IMG/VR virus record: IMGVR_UViG_3300036770_001201
Span: 1-24,545 of that record
DNA length: 24,545 nucleotides
Direction: 5' to 3' (one strand)
From: a virus
Part shown: piece by piece, positions 1-6,659 of the stretch
How the letters are laid out: each line of letters begins with the position of its first letter
Numbering within the stretch: position 1 is the first letter of the stretch
Program-made: the position numbers and the translations under genes
The notes under the pieces: generated by a model
Databases searched by the model: none
Seen by the model: only the letters and a program-made list of their open reading frames with translations
What the model was told of the DNA's origin: nothing

Positions 1-1
1 T

Positions 2-136
2 CTACCCTGGTCCGAAGTCGCCAAGTCTGTATGGGACAAGAGCAGTGATGGTAGTTATGGATTTAAGAAAAGTCATGGTATTGCCTACGCACATCTTGTA
101 GCAGTCAACATGGTATTATTAGATCAATCTAAGTAA
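2..136 (+). CDS. C-terminal end of a gene starting outside the window; DnaE-like motif
   Basis: Only the last 44 codons are present, ending at TAA 134-136. The visible tail contains the stretch YGFKKSHGIAYA followed by a hydrophobic helix. This resembles the YGFNKSHxxAYA motif conserved in bacterial DNA polymerase III alpha (DnaE/PolC), but here the protein ends about 15 residues later, whereas in DnaE the motif lies well inside the chain. It could be the end of a truncated DnaE-like polymerase, or the match may be chance in a short piece. The stop overlaps by 8 bp the 3' end of the leftward gene that follows, so the two genes are convergent. Reading frame and stop are clear; the function is a guess. 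Confidence 0.6.
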   Translation, partial: LPWSEVAKSVWDKSSDGSYGFKKSHGIAYAHLVAVNMVLLDQSK

Positions 137-500
137 CTCGTCTAATTAGAGTAATACTGCGTCGTTTTGATCTTTTAGCGGCCATTTCTTTTAAATTCAC
201 ATGCGGGCCCATGCGTATGTTGACATCTTTGCTGTTCATGGTCTTGACAGCAAATTTAAATTCTGTCCAATCCTGTTTAAGAAAAACATTGATTGGAATC
301 ATGCGATTTGATTCCCACCACCATTGTTCTCCTAGGTCAAGAAATCTTTTCTTTTGACTGGCAGTTTGTAAGCTACCATAATCATAAATCGTAGTAATTT
401 GTTCATCGGAATTTTGAATTATTCCTATGTACTCGTTCCCACCGTAGACTAGGTAAGTTATAAAAGGGTACTGACTGAGTAGCTGCTTGTATTCTTCCAC
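129..500 (-). CDS. Small basic protein of unknown function, leftward
   Basis: This is the only leftward gene I accept. The frame is open from 608 down to the TAG at 129-131 and the region 140-490 has no competing + strand gene. The product (about 123 aa from GTG 500) has a tryptophan-rich middle (GEQWWWESNR) and a basic tail with KRSKRRSITLIRRVT. I do not recognise a family; the tail reminds me of small conserved proteins of T4-like marine phages. The start is uncertain: GTG at 500 is plausible but has no good ribosome binding site, and TTG 536 or ATG 608 are alternatives. ATG 608 would overlap the rightward gene. A T4-type late promoter octamer reading left lies at 548-541, just upstream. 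Confidence 0.6.
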   Translation of the reverse strand: MEEYKQLLSQYPFITYLVYGGNEYIGIIQNSDEQITTIYDYGSLQTASQKKRFLDLGEQWWWESNRMIPINVFLKQDWTEFKFAVKTMNSKDVNIRMGPHVNLKEMAAKRSKRRSITLIRRVT

Positions 501-506
501 TTTGGC

Positions 507-514
507 TATAAATA
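507..514 (+). promoter_or_regulatory. T4-type late promoter (TATAAATA), rightward
   Basis: Perfect match to the T4 late promoter octamer TATAAATA. With the usual T4 geometry, transcription would start about 6 nt further on (near 520), just ahead of the rightward adhesion gene block. Confidence 0.6.
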
Positions 515-522
515 GTGTAATA

Positions 523-1020
523 ATGACCGTAATCAACACATATTTATATCCAAATATTGTAGTGGCCCAATTTTGGGATCCCACTATTTTTACTGTGAGG
601 AATCGCACCGTGTATGCTAGACCCGTTACTGTGTATCAAGGCATTGATAATCCCATTCAGGTTCATGTAAAGAATCAAGATCAAAAGCCAGTTAATTTAA
701 CTGGTTATGTCATGCAAGTAGAAATACAAGATCCAGTTAATAAAGTCACTGTGGATTCTGTAGGCGTTACCTTTAGTAATATACAGTTAGGGCGTGGTAG
801 TTTTACCCTTGGTACCAATGCAGTAAACAATTTAGATAGAAGACTATACAAATTAACTTTTAAAACCACTAGAACCGCAGATAATGTTACTAGTCCGGTT
901 TATATTGACGACAACTTTGGTGTACCTTTAGACCTCGAAGTATTACCGGCTTACTACAATGAAGCAGTAACTTTAGCCACACCGGGGACAGAAATCACAA
1001 TCGATGGCGGTACTATATAA
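523..1020 (+). CDS. Putative baseplate/tail structural protein, BppU-like domain
   Basis: Predicted 165 aa if ATG 523 is used. An alternative start is GTG 610, which has a GAGGA ribosome binding site at 597-601 and gives 136 aa; I cannot decide between them. From residue 50 or so the sequence is beta-rich, with the pattern 'VHVKNQDQKPVNLTGYVMQVEI'-like strands (short form: NQDQKPVNLTGY). This resembles the N-terminal domain of BppU-type upper baseplate proteins and cyanophage structural proteins. The stop overlaps the ATG of the long tail fibre (TAATG), implying translational coupling, so it is probably the adaptor or partner of the fibre. Family assignment is by eye and tentative; that it is a virion component follows from its neighbours. 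Confidence 0.72.
   Translation: MTVINTYLYPNIVVAQFWDPTIFTVRNRTVYARPVTVYQGIDNPIQVHVKNQDQKPVNLTGYVMQVEIQDPVNKVTVDSVGVTFSNIQLGRGSFTLGTNAVNNLDRRLYKLTFKTTRTADNVTSPVYIDDNFGVPLDLEVLPAYYNEAVTLATPGTEITIDGGTI
541..548 (-). promoter_or_regulatory. T4-type late promoter (TATAAATA), leftward
   Basis: The + strand reads TATTTATA, so the minus strand carries a perfect TATAAATA. Predicted initiation is near 535, running left into the 129-500 gene. It faces the rightward octamer at 507-514, so each transcript would cross the other promoter. Confidence 0.5.
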
Positions 1021-4000
1021 TGTCTGCTAATGTAATCCTAAAACAAATTTTACTCAAACGCGGTAACAGTGCTGTAAGCAGCACTTATGTAGGTCCATTA
1101 GGCGAAATTACACTTGATACCACATTTAAAACCATACGCATTCATGATGGCATTACCCCAGGCGGCAATCTTATAGCACAAGGCGCACAGGGTCCTGCTG
1201 GTCCTGCCGGTAGTCCAGGTGGAGCTACTGGGCCACAAGGTAACATTGGTAGTACAGGTGCCACTGGTTTACATGTTACTTCAGCCAATGTCACAGTTGG
1301 TAATTTGTTGATCACACTGTCAAATTCACATGTTATAAACGCAGGCTTGGTTACAGGTGCCACAGGTCCCTCAGCTAATATTGCCATTTACGATGAGGGT
1401 AATTTAGTAATTGGTGCTGTAGCAAGTATAAATTTTGTTGGTGCCATAGTCACTGCCGACACCGTCGGTGCTAATGTTAATGTGACCATAGTGGGTAATA
1501 ATGTACCACTGAGCTCAGATAGATTAGTCAGCGGTAACGCACAAGTTGTTCTTAATACCAGTGGGCCAGAACCTTATGTGTTATTTCCTGCTGCTAGTGA
1601 TGGTCAGCAGCTACAACTATCCCAAGCAGAACTATCAAGCGTATCGGGCAATCTTGCTCTAACTTCTGCAGAAGATGCTTTAATAATCGCCAACGGTAGT
1701 GGAGCAGTACCGGGTGGTTCTCGACTTTGGCGATTTGATAGAACAGGTAGCATAACATTACCTAACAATGCTGTTATCAAAGATACTGCCACAAATTCTA
1801 TATCATTTGGTTTAAGAGCTGGAGACTCGGGGCAAGGTACTCTTACTGTGGCCATTGGTAGTCAAGCAGGTGAAATTAATCAAGGTCTTCAATCTACTGC
1901 TGTAGGTAGTGGGGCAGGAAACTATAACCAAGGCATAGGAACTGTGGCCATTGGAACTAATGCAGGTGCGTTCAACCAAGGACTTAGAGCAGTAGCAATT
2001 GGTGGTCTAGCAGGATCTCAAAATCAAGGCGAATACGCTGTGGCCTTGGGAAATTTCGCAGGTGGTACTAACCAGCCCAACAATAGTATCATAATCAATG
2101 CCAGTGGTACTGCGCTGAATGGGTCTGCTTCGGGGCTATTCATTGACCCCGTCAGAGAAATAGTTGGTACAAAAATTGTTTATTATAACTCATCTACTAA
2201 AGAAATTACCACTGGTCCAATTGGGTTAACCAGTAACAGCAATGTTAGCATCACTAGCAACAATAATGTTTGGACATTTGGCACAGATGGCGGATTACGC
2301 ACACCCGATAATCAGTTAACCATTGGCGGATATACTGTACAGGCCAGTAACAACAATGAAATAGATTTGTCAAATGGCCCTGATATAACAATCAAGAGCA
2401 ATGTTGGTGGCGTAGCCATTGTGGCTAATTGGGCAGTAAATCCTGCTGAATGGGGATTTCTCCCCGACGGCAATATCGAGTTGCCCAACGGTACACGCAT
2501 ACGCGACATCGGTAGTTATGTTAGCAACACTAGTGGTTTAGAACTAGGCAATCACGGTTTCCGACTGGATTTTGGTAGTCCCACAAACGATTGGGCTATA
2601 ATGTCTGGCGCTCGTTTGATTCAAGTTCAGCCCGACGAAATATTCAATATTTCTTTCGCCGAACAGGCCAATTGGCAATTCGCTAACACTGGTAATATTA
2701 CATTTCCAGATGGCACCATACAATCTACTGCTATACCCAACAAAATAACCAGTAATACTGCTAACTTAATCATAAATGGCCTAGGGCCGGAACCGTATGT
2801 GTTATTTCCTGCTGCTAGCACCGGTGGACAGCTACAGATTTCCGAAGCCGAGTTATCAAGTATAGCAGGTAATCTGGCTCTGACATCTGTTCAAGATGCT
2901 TTTGTAATCAGCAACGGCGATGGTTCGGTGCCGGGTGGGTCAAAACTCTGGAAGTTTGATCGTACAGGGAATTTAGTTTTACCGCAAACTGCTATGGATG
3001 TAAGCCCAGCCCCAGTTAGCTGGCCTGGTATTACATTCAGTGATGGTACATTTCAAAACACAGCCTACACGGGAGGCGGAGCTGCTGGCACAGTTGACAT
3101 CACTAATACCAATGGCTTAACCACTACCTACTATCCAACCTTTGTGGAAAGTAGAACCAGTGGGCAGTACATGAGAGCTGATGTTGACCTGACCTATCGT
3201 ACAGATGATAATTTGTTACGGGCAGGCAATATTCAAGTTGGTAGAAACATATATGGATCCGCTTTTTATGGTATCAGTACCGCTATTCAGTTAAGACCTA
3301 ACATAGATATAGATAAAAGGTTTTTATTTACTGTTGACTCTAGTGGTGGCAACTATATCCGTTCCGGCATGGAAATGCCCATGGCAGAAGTTGATAAAGC
3401 AGTAACCTTAGCGTTCCCACATGATAACAGCACTGCGGGTTATATATTCAACCAAGGTACAGACACAAATGGCACAGAATGGAACGATGCCTTAGTTATT
3501 TTCCAGAATGGCGGCAATGTCAAGATTGGTACAATAACCGGAGTTAATGGCAATAAAGTTTGGGAATTTAACCAGACTGGTAATTTGACTCTTCCACAAA
3601 CCGCTATGGATGTAAGCCCAGCCCCGGTTAGCTGGCCTGGTATCACATTTAGTGATGGTACCTTTCAAAACACAGCCTATACAGGTGGCGGAGGAGCTGC
3701 TAGTACAGTTGATATAACCAACACCAACGGCTTAACCACTACCTACTATCCAACCTTTGTGGAAAGTAGAACCAATGGGCAGTACATGCGAGCTGATGTG
3801 GACTTGACCTATCGTACAGATACCAATACCTTAACCGCTGGCAATATGGCCACTGGCGTTCTAAAGATAGAAGACGGTGTCCACGAAAAGTTCCAGACTA
3901 AATCAAACGCCACAGGTACTGTGACACACGATTGTTCCTCAGGACACATATTCTATCACACACTACCCAATGCTAACTGGACTGTAAACCTTACCAACCT

Positions 4001-4220
4001 TAACTTAGCAGTAGGTTATGCTACCGCAATAACTTTAGTAATAGAACAGGGTGCCACTGGCTACTATCCCTCAGCGGTACAGATAGATGGAAATGCTGTG
4101 CCTTTGGCGTGGCAGGGCAATATTATTCCAACACCTAGCAGTAATAGATTTGATGTAGTAACATTCAGCATACTATATGATGGCTTACATACTGTACTTG
4201 GGCAACTAACAGGATTCTAA
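1020..4220 (+). CDS. Long modular tail fibre (Mtd-N-like, collagen-like, YadA-like repeats)
   Basis: A 1066-aa receptor-binding fibre. Modules in order: residues about 5-50, an attachment domain of the Mtd-N/tail-fibre type (ILLKRGNS, then GPLGEITLD, then IRIHDGITPGGN); residues about 53-84, a collagen-like Gly-X-Y stretch (GPAGPAGSPG, GATGPQG); residues about 276-356, five roughly 16-residue repeats of the VAIGxxAGxxNQG type, as in YadA-like trimeric adhesin heads; between and after these, two pairs of duplicated domains (listed separately); and a C-terminal domain of about 110 aa containing THDCSSGHIFYH and ending TVLGQLTGF, which matches my memory of a terminal domain common in cyanophage tail fibres. 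All this fits a trimeric fibre. The start overlaps the preceding stop, and the stop abuts the next ATG. Confidence 0.9.
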   Translation: MSANVILKQILLKRGNSAVSSTYVGPLGEITLDTTFKTIRIHDGITPGGNLIAQGAQGPAGPAGSPGGATGPQGNIGSTGATGLHVTSANVTVGNLLITLSNSHVINAGLVTGATGPSANIAIYDEGNLVIGAVASINFVGAIVTADTVGANVNVTIVGNNVPLSSDRLVSGNAQVVLNTSGPEPYVLFPAASDGQQLQLSQAELSSVSGNLALTSAEDALIIANGSGAVPGGSRLWRFDRTGSITLPNNAVIKDTATNSISFGLRAGDSGQGTLTVAIGSQAGEINQGLQSTAVGSGAGNYNQGIGTVAIGTNAGAFNQGLRAVAIGGLAGSQNQGEYAVALGNFAGGTNQPNNSIIINASGTALNGSASGLFIDPVREIVGTKIVYYNSSTKEITTGPIGLTSNSNVSITSNNNVWTFGTDGGLRTPDNQLTIGGYTVQASNNNEIDLSNGPDITIKSNVGGVAIVANWAVNPAEWGFLPDGNIELPNGTRIRDIGSYVSNTSGLELGNHGFRLDFGSPTNDWAIMSGARLIQVQPDEIFNISFAEQANWQFANTGNITFPDGTIQSTAIPNKITSNTANLIINGLGPEPYVLFPAASTGGQLQISEAELSSIAGNLALTSVQDAFVISNGDGSVPGGSKLWKFDRTGNLVLPQTAMDVSPAPVSWPGITFSDGTFQNTAYTGGGAAGTVDITNTNGLTTTYYPTFVESRTSGQYMRADVDLTYRTDDNLLRAGNIQVGRNIYGSAFYGISTAIQLRPNIDIDKRFLFTVDSSGGNYIRSGMEMPMAEVDKAVTLAFPHDNSTAGYIFNQGTDTNGTEWNDALVIFQNGGNVKIGTITGVNGNKVWEFNQTGNLTLPQTAMDVSPAPVSWPGITFSDGTFQNTAYTGGGGAASTVDITNTNGLTTTYYPTFVESRTNGQYMRADVDLTYRTDTNTLTAGNMATGVLKIEDGVHEKFQTKSNATGTVTHDCSSGHIFYHTLPNANWTVNLTNLNLAVGYATAITLVIEQGATGYYPSAVQIDGNAVPLAWQGNIIPTPSSNRFDVVTFSILYDGLHTVLGQLTGF
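1563..1748 (+). repeat. Tail-fibre domain repeat A, copy 1
   Basis: A 186-bp segment encoding GPEPYVLFPAAS through FDRTG. It recurs at the same length at 2784-2969, with near-identical stretches such as the run encoding VLFPAAS. An intragenic duplication that has diverged. Confidence 0.85.
1845..2090 (+). repeat. YadA-head-like repeats within the tail fibre
   Basis: Five units of about 48 bp, encoding VAIGSQAGEINQG, AVGSGAGNYNQG, VAIGTNAGAFNQG, VAIGGLAGSQNQG and VALGNFAGGTNQP. The spacing and the (V/A)xIGxxAG pattern are those of left-handed beta-roll head repeats of trimeric adhesins. Confidence 0.8.
2784..2969 (+). repeat. Tail-fibre domain repeat A, copy 2
   Basis: Second copy of the 186-bp segment at 1563-1748. 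It encodes GPEPYVLFPAAS through FDRTG with scattered substitutions and no indels. Confidence 0.85.
2949..3206 (+). repeat. Tail-fibre domain repeat B, copy 1
   Basis: A 258-bp segment encoding W-K-F-D-R-T-G-N through DLTYRTD. It is nearly identical to 3561-3821, including the stretch PQTAMDVSPAPVSWPGITF. It overlaps the end of repeat A copy 2. Confidence 0.9.
3561..3821 (+). repeat. Tail-fibre domain repeat B, copy 2
   Basis: Second copy of 2949-3206. It is 261 bp because it has one extra glycine codon in the GGGA linker. DNA identity is high in the middle (the runs coding for SWPGITFSDGTFQNTAYTG and NTNGLTTTYYPTFVES), suggesting recent duplication or gene conversion. Confidence 0.9.
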
Positions 4221-5567
4221 ATGTTTTCATCATTTACAGGAGCGAGCAAGTTTGGTCGTAGGAGAAAAATAACTCTGCCTTCTGCAGCACTGGCTCTACA
4301 TCTAGATGCTACAGGTGGTTATACTGGCGTAGTTTGGCAGGATCTTACTGCCAATGGCAACGATGCTACATTGGGCGGAACACCCAGGCACGTCGGCGGA
4401 TCTGGTGCTTATTTTGATCTCGTGCCCGGGGACGGAGATTATTTTACCATTGCTGACCAAACTGTGTTGGATTCGATGACAGAGATTTCTGTGCTGATGT
4501 GGATCAATATTGACGCGATCAATGCCGCAGGCCCTAATATGCTGTACAGCAAACGAGGCACAACTTCAGACGGCTATGTGGGATTCTTCACCACCACAGG
4601 ATGGACCTTTCGTTTTGGTACAGGCACAGGCACAGGTTTAACCTATGGCACAGCGCCCACAACTAACATGTGGCAGCAAGTGGTTGTTACTATAGGTTCC
4701 GCGGGCAGCAAGATGTATATTAATGACGCACAAGTGGCCAGTTCTGGCTACACTGGGACTAGCAGCAACATCAACACCTCAGCGGCGTTGGATCTATTTG
4801 AAGTAAACCCTAGACCACAGTCTGGCCCGGTAAAGATGAACGGTAAAGTTGGCATATTTAAGATCTACAATGGTGTGTTGACACTGGCAGAAGTTCAGGC
4901 AGAATACAATACCTACAAAGACAGATATATCGTTACTAACGGTCTACAACTTTATCTACAACCAGAAGCCTACAGTGGCAGCGGTACCAATTGGACTGAC
5001 AGCAGTGACAATACATACACAACCACATTAGTAGGTGCTCCTACTTACAATACCACATACTTCAACTTTCCCAATACCACTGCTAGATACATAGACACTA
5101 ACCAAAGTCTAGCATCAGAATCGTTTTCAGTAGGTCTATGGTTTAGAACTTCGGCAGCTGGTATAAAAATGACCATATGTAAAGAAACCGCAGCAGGTTG
5201 GCCTTGGAACTATCGAATATGGCTAAATGGTGGTTCTATCAATGCTGATACTGCAAATAGTTCAGGTACTTATGAAAGCATTGAATCACCACTCTCTACA
5301 TACAACAATGGCAACTGGTATTTGGTGATGTTTACCAGAGATGCTTCTAATCTTAGATTATATGTAAATGGTAGTGAAGTTGCCAACGGTGCTGCTAGTC
5401 TTGCTACAGTTTCTAACAGTCAAGAAGTATGGATTGGTCGTAGCGCATACAGCGGTGCTTTCCAATGGGTTGGAGATTTTGGCGAAACTTTCATTTACAA
5501 CAGAGTGTTGACTAGCACTGAGATACTACAGAACTTCAATGCTACTCGAGCCACATATGGATTATAA
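4221..5567 (+). CDS. Tandem LamG/concanavalin-like adhesin, tail-fibre associated
   Basis: A 448-aa protein made of two concanavalin A-like (LamG, Laminin_G_3-type) jelly-roll domains. The first runs from about residue 22 to 235 (ALALHLDAT, WQDLTANGNDATL, then ISVLMWINID and FKIYNGVLTLAEV). The second runs from about 240 to 448 (LQLYLQPEAYSG, FSVGLWFRTS, LRLYVNGSEVANG, FIYNRVLTSTEILQNF). The endings 'IYNxxLTxxEIxxxYN' are typical of this fold. The N-terminus MFSSFTGASKFGRRRK is basic and resembles the start of several cyanophage structural proteins. The ATG directly follows the stop of the long fibre, so the two are probably co-translated. Likely a glycan-binding fibre or decoration component; the enzyme-like fold alone does not imply catalysis. 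Confidence 0.85.
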   Translation: MFSSFTGASKFGRRRKITLPSAALALHLDATGGYTGVVWQDLTANGNDATLGGTPRHVGGSGAYFDLVPGDGDYFTIADQTVLDSMTEISVLMWINIDAINAAGPNMLYSKRGTTSDGYVGFFTTTGWTFRFGTGTGTGLTYGTAPTTNMWQQVVVTIGSAGSKMYINDAQVASSGYTGTSSNINTSAALDLFEVNPRPQSGPVKMNGKVGIFKIYNGVLTLAEVQAEYNTYKDRYIVTNGLQLYLQPEAYSGSGTNWTDSSDNTYTTTLVGAPTYNTTYFNFPNTTARYIDTNQSLASESFSVGLWFRTSAAGIKMTICKETAAGWPWNYRIWLNGGSINADTANSSGTYESIESPLSTYNNGNWYLVMFTRDASNLRLYVNGSEVANGAASLATVSNSQEVWIGRSAYSGAFQWVGDFGETFIYNRVLTSTEILQNFNATRATYGL

Positions 5568-5577
5568 GGAATAAACA

Positions 5578-5764
5578 ATGATAGATAATTTGCCACACCC
5601 TAAACACCACATGGCAACAACCATTCACATGGAGTTTTCCTTGGCAAGGTGATGTAGCCATTTACAATGTACAAGACGTTACCAATCGTAGATTTTACAG
5701 AATCACACTCAGCATCGGTGGTGGATATAAAAAGAACACCATTATTATGGAAAGAATGGTGTAG
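5578..5764 (+). pseudogene. Small structural gene broken by a +1 frameshift
   Basis: ATG 5578 has a good ribosome binding site (AAGGA, 7 nt upstream), but its frame stops after 24 codons. Moving +1 near 5605 opens a frame to TAG 5762-5764 encoding TTWQQPFTWSFPW, then VTNRRFYRITLSIGGGYKKN. This has the character of a short beta-strand structural domain seen at the ends of T4-like phage tail proteins. Joining the two frames would give a protein of about 61 aa (MIDNLPHPK + TTWQQ...). Either a one-base indel has broken it or the read contains an error. It lies directly after the LamG gene. Confidence 0.55.
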
Positions 5765-5772
5765 TTGCTGAG

Positions 5773-5801
5773 TTGTGTTCGTAGTCAACATCGTGTATAA
5801 T
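5773..5801 (+). promoter_or_regulatory. Sigma70-like early promoter (TTGTGT-17-TATAAT)
   Basis: A -35 TTGTGT at 5773-5778, a 17-nt spacer and a perfect -10 TATAAT at 5796-5801. Initiation would be near 5808, immediately before the ATG at 5809. Probably the ancestral promoter of the primase-helicase operon. Confidence 0.5.
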
Positions 5802-5817
5802 ATTAAAGATGTTGACT
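5783..5817. repeat. Perfect 10-bp inverted repeat around the -10 box and ATG
   Basis: AGTCAACATC (5783-5792) and GATGTTGACT (5808-5817) are perfect inverted copies separated by 15 nt. The -10 box lies between the arms and the ATG (5809) lies in the right arm. It could be an operator, or an RNA hairpin formed only in transcripts that read through from upstream. Confidence 0.6.
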
Positions 5818-5955
5818 GCTGTTCAAGACGCTGTATTACAACTACTACCCTCTCGACGCCGCACCAGTTCGAGTGGATGGATCTCATTCAACGCACCTTG
5901 CTGTCATCACCGCGGACATAAACCCGACACTAGAAGTCGTGGACATTTGCTTTAA
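5809..5955 (+). pseudogene. Truncated N-terminal fragment of a second gp61-like primase
   Basis: Encodes 48 aa starting MLTAVQDAVLQLL and ending RGHLL, stop TAA 5953-5955. Residues 22-46 (SGWISFNAPCCHHRG..DTRSRG) align with SGWISGNAVCCQYRG..DTRGRG near the N-terminus of the primase at 6628-7608, with about 16 of 25 positions identical. It therefore carries the first half of the same zinc-binding module (the CC pair) and ends before the second pair of cysteines. The DNA is too diverged to be a simple recent tandem copy. A GIY-YIG gene sits between the two versions. I infer that it is the old 5' end of the primase gene, displaced when the endonuclease and a foreign primase 5' end came in. It might still be translated as a free mini-protein. 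Confidence 0.65.
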
Positions 5956-5965
5956 TTGTTACTTA

Positions 5966-5973
5966 GATAAATA
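5966..5973 (+). promoter_or_regulatory. T4-type late promoter variant (GATAAATA)
   Basis: Seven of eight positions match TATAAATA. The predicted +1 is near 5979, the A of the endonuclease ATG. It overlaps the left arm of the inverted repeat 5971-5993. Confidence 0.45.
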
Positions 5974-5993
5974 TATGTATGAAATACATATAT
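5971..5993 (+). promoter_or_regulatory. Start-codon hairpin of the homing endonuclease
   Basis: ATATATGTAT (5971-5980), loop GAA, ATACATATAT (5984-5993): a perfect 10-bp stem with the ATG (5979-5981) at its tip. Read-through RNA would bury the start; RNA starting at the late promoter would lack the left arm. Confidence 0.6.
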
Positions 5994-6659
5994 CTTATAA
6001 CTTCACCATCTGGTAAACAATACATAGGACAATCAAAGGTATCTATCGAACAAAAAATTAAGTCCTATTTAATATTAGAAAAAAATAAAAAATCTAATAG
6101 ATTAATTGCTAATGCTATTCAGAAATACGGCTGGGCTCAAATGAAATTCGAAATACTTGAATCTAATGACAACTGGTCACAGGAACAATTAAATTCAAGA
6201 GAGATTTTTTGGATAGAAAAATATAATACTTTACTAGAAGGCTACAATATGACCTCCGGTGGAGAAGGTGTTGATTCGGAATGTGCTCGCAGTAATGCCA
6301 TTAAACATCATAGAACAATGTCTAATGAAAAAAAGGCACAAAGAGCAGAAAATTGTAGTAAAGGGCAACTTAAAAGGTTTCAACAACAGCCTGATTCAGA
6401 AGAAACAAAAAAACGGAAACGAGACTCACACAATGGTTTATATAGAATAGAATCACCGGATGGGCGTGTATGGGAAACAAATATTGGTCTCAAAGGTTTC
6501 GCAGAAGAATTCAAAAATGAAATTCAAATTACTTATTGGCAGTTGTTCTCGGCATATAGAAAGTGTTATACTAACACTCTTACTATTAGAAAAATGAAAA
6601 ATAACAATTGTTGGAAAGTAATAAGACTTGATAAATTTAGTTACAGATACGACACTTAA
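5979..6659 (+). CDS. GIY-YIG homing endonuclease
   Basis: A 226-aa freestanding homing endonuclease that would cleave DNA to spread itself. The N-terminal GIY-YIG module is clear: YIYLITSPSGKQYIGQSK at residues 3-20, REIFWIEKYNT with the expected catalytic Glu near residue 77, and GYNMTSGGEG after it. The C-terminal half is lysine/arginine rich (EETKKRKRDSHNG) and probably binds DNA. An oddity: where I-TevI has RWKRH (catalytic Arg27) this protein reads KIKSY, so the Arg and the following His-like position look replaced. The gene is much more AT-rich than its neighbours, and its 3' end overlaps the primase start by 32 nt, both signs of transfer. Its start codon lies in a perfect hairpin with a late promoter, recalling I-TevI control in T4. 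Confidence 0.88.
   Translation: MKYIYLITSPSGKQYIGQSKVSIEQKIKSYLILEKNKKSNRLIANAIQKYGWAQMKFEILESNDNWSQEQLNSREIFWIEKYNTLLEGYNMTSGGEGVDSECARSNAIKHHRTMSNEKKAQRAENCSKGQLKRFQQQPDSEETKKRKRDSHNGLYRIESPDGRVWETNIGLKGFAEEFKNEIQITYWQLFSAYRKCYTNTLTIRKMKNNNCWKVIRLDKFSYRYDT

Noticed and set aside
1020-1170. Mtd-like N-terminus suggesting a diversity-generating retroelement
   Set aside because: No reverse transcriptase, template repeat or variable repeat with adenine-specific changes is seen; the domain alone is common in tail fibres.
1142-1387. Leftward Pro/Gly/Ala-rich frame in the collagen-like region
   Set aside because: Antisense shadow of Gly-X-Y codons.
5600-5887. Leftward open frame of 95 codons across the broken gene and promoter
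   Set aside because: Crosses a promoter and two better supported + strand remnants, has no ribosome binding site and a low-information sequence.
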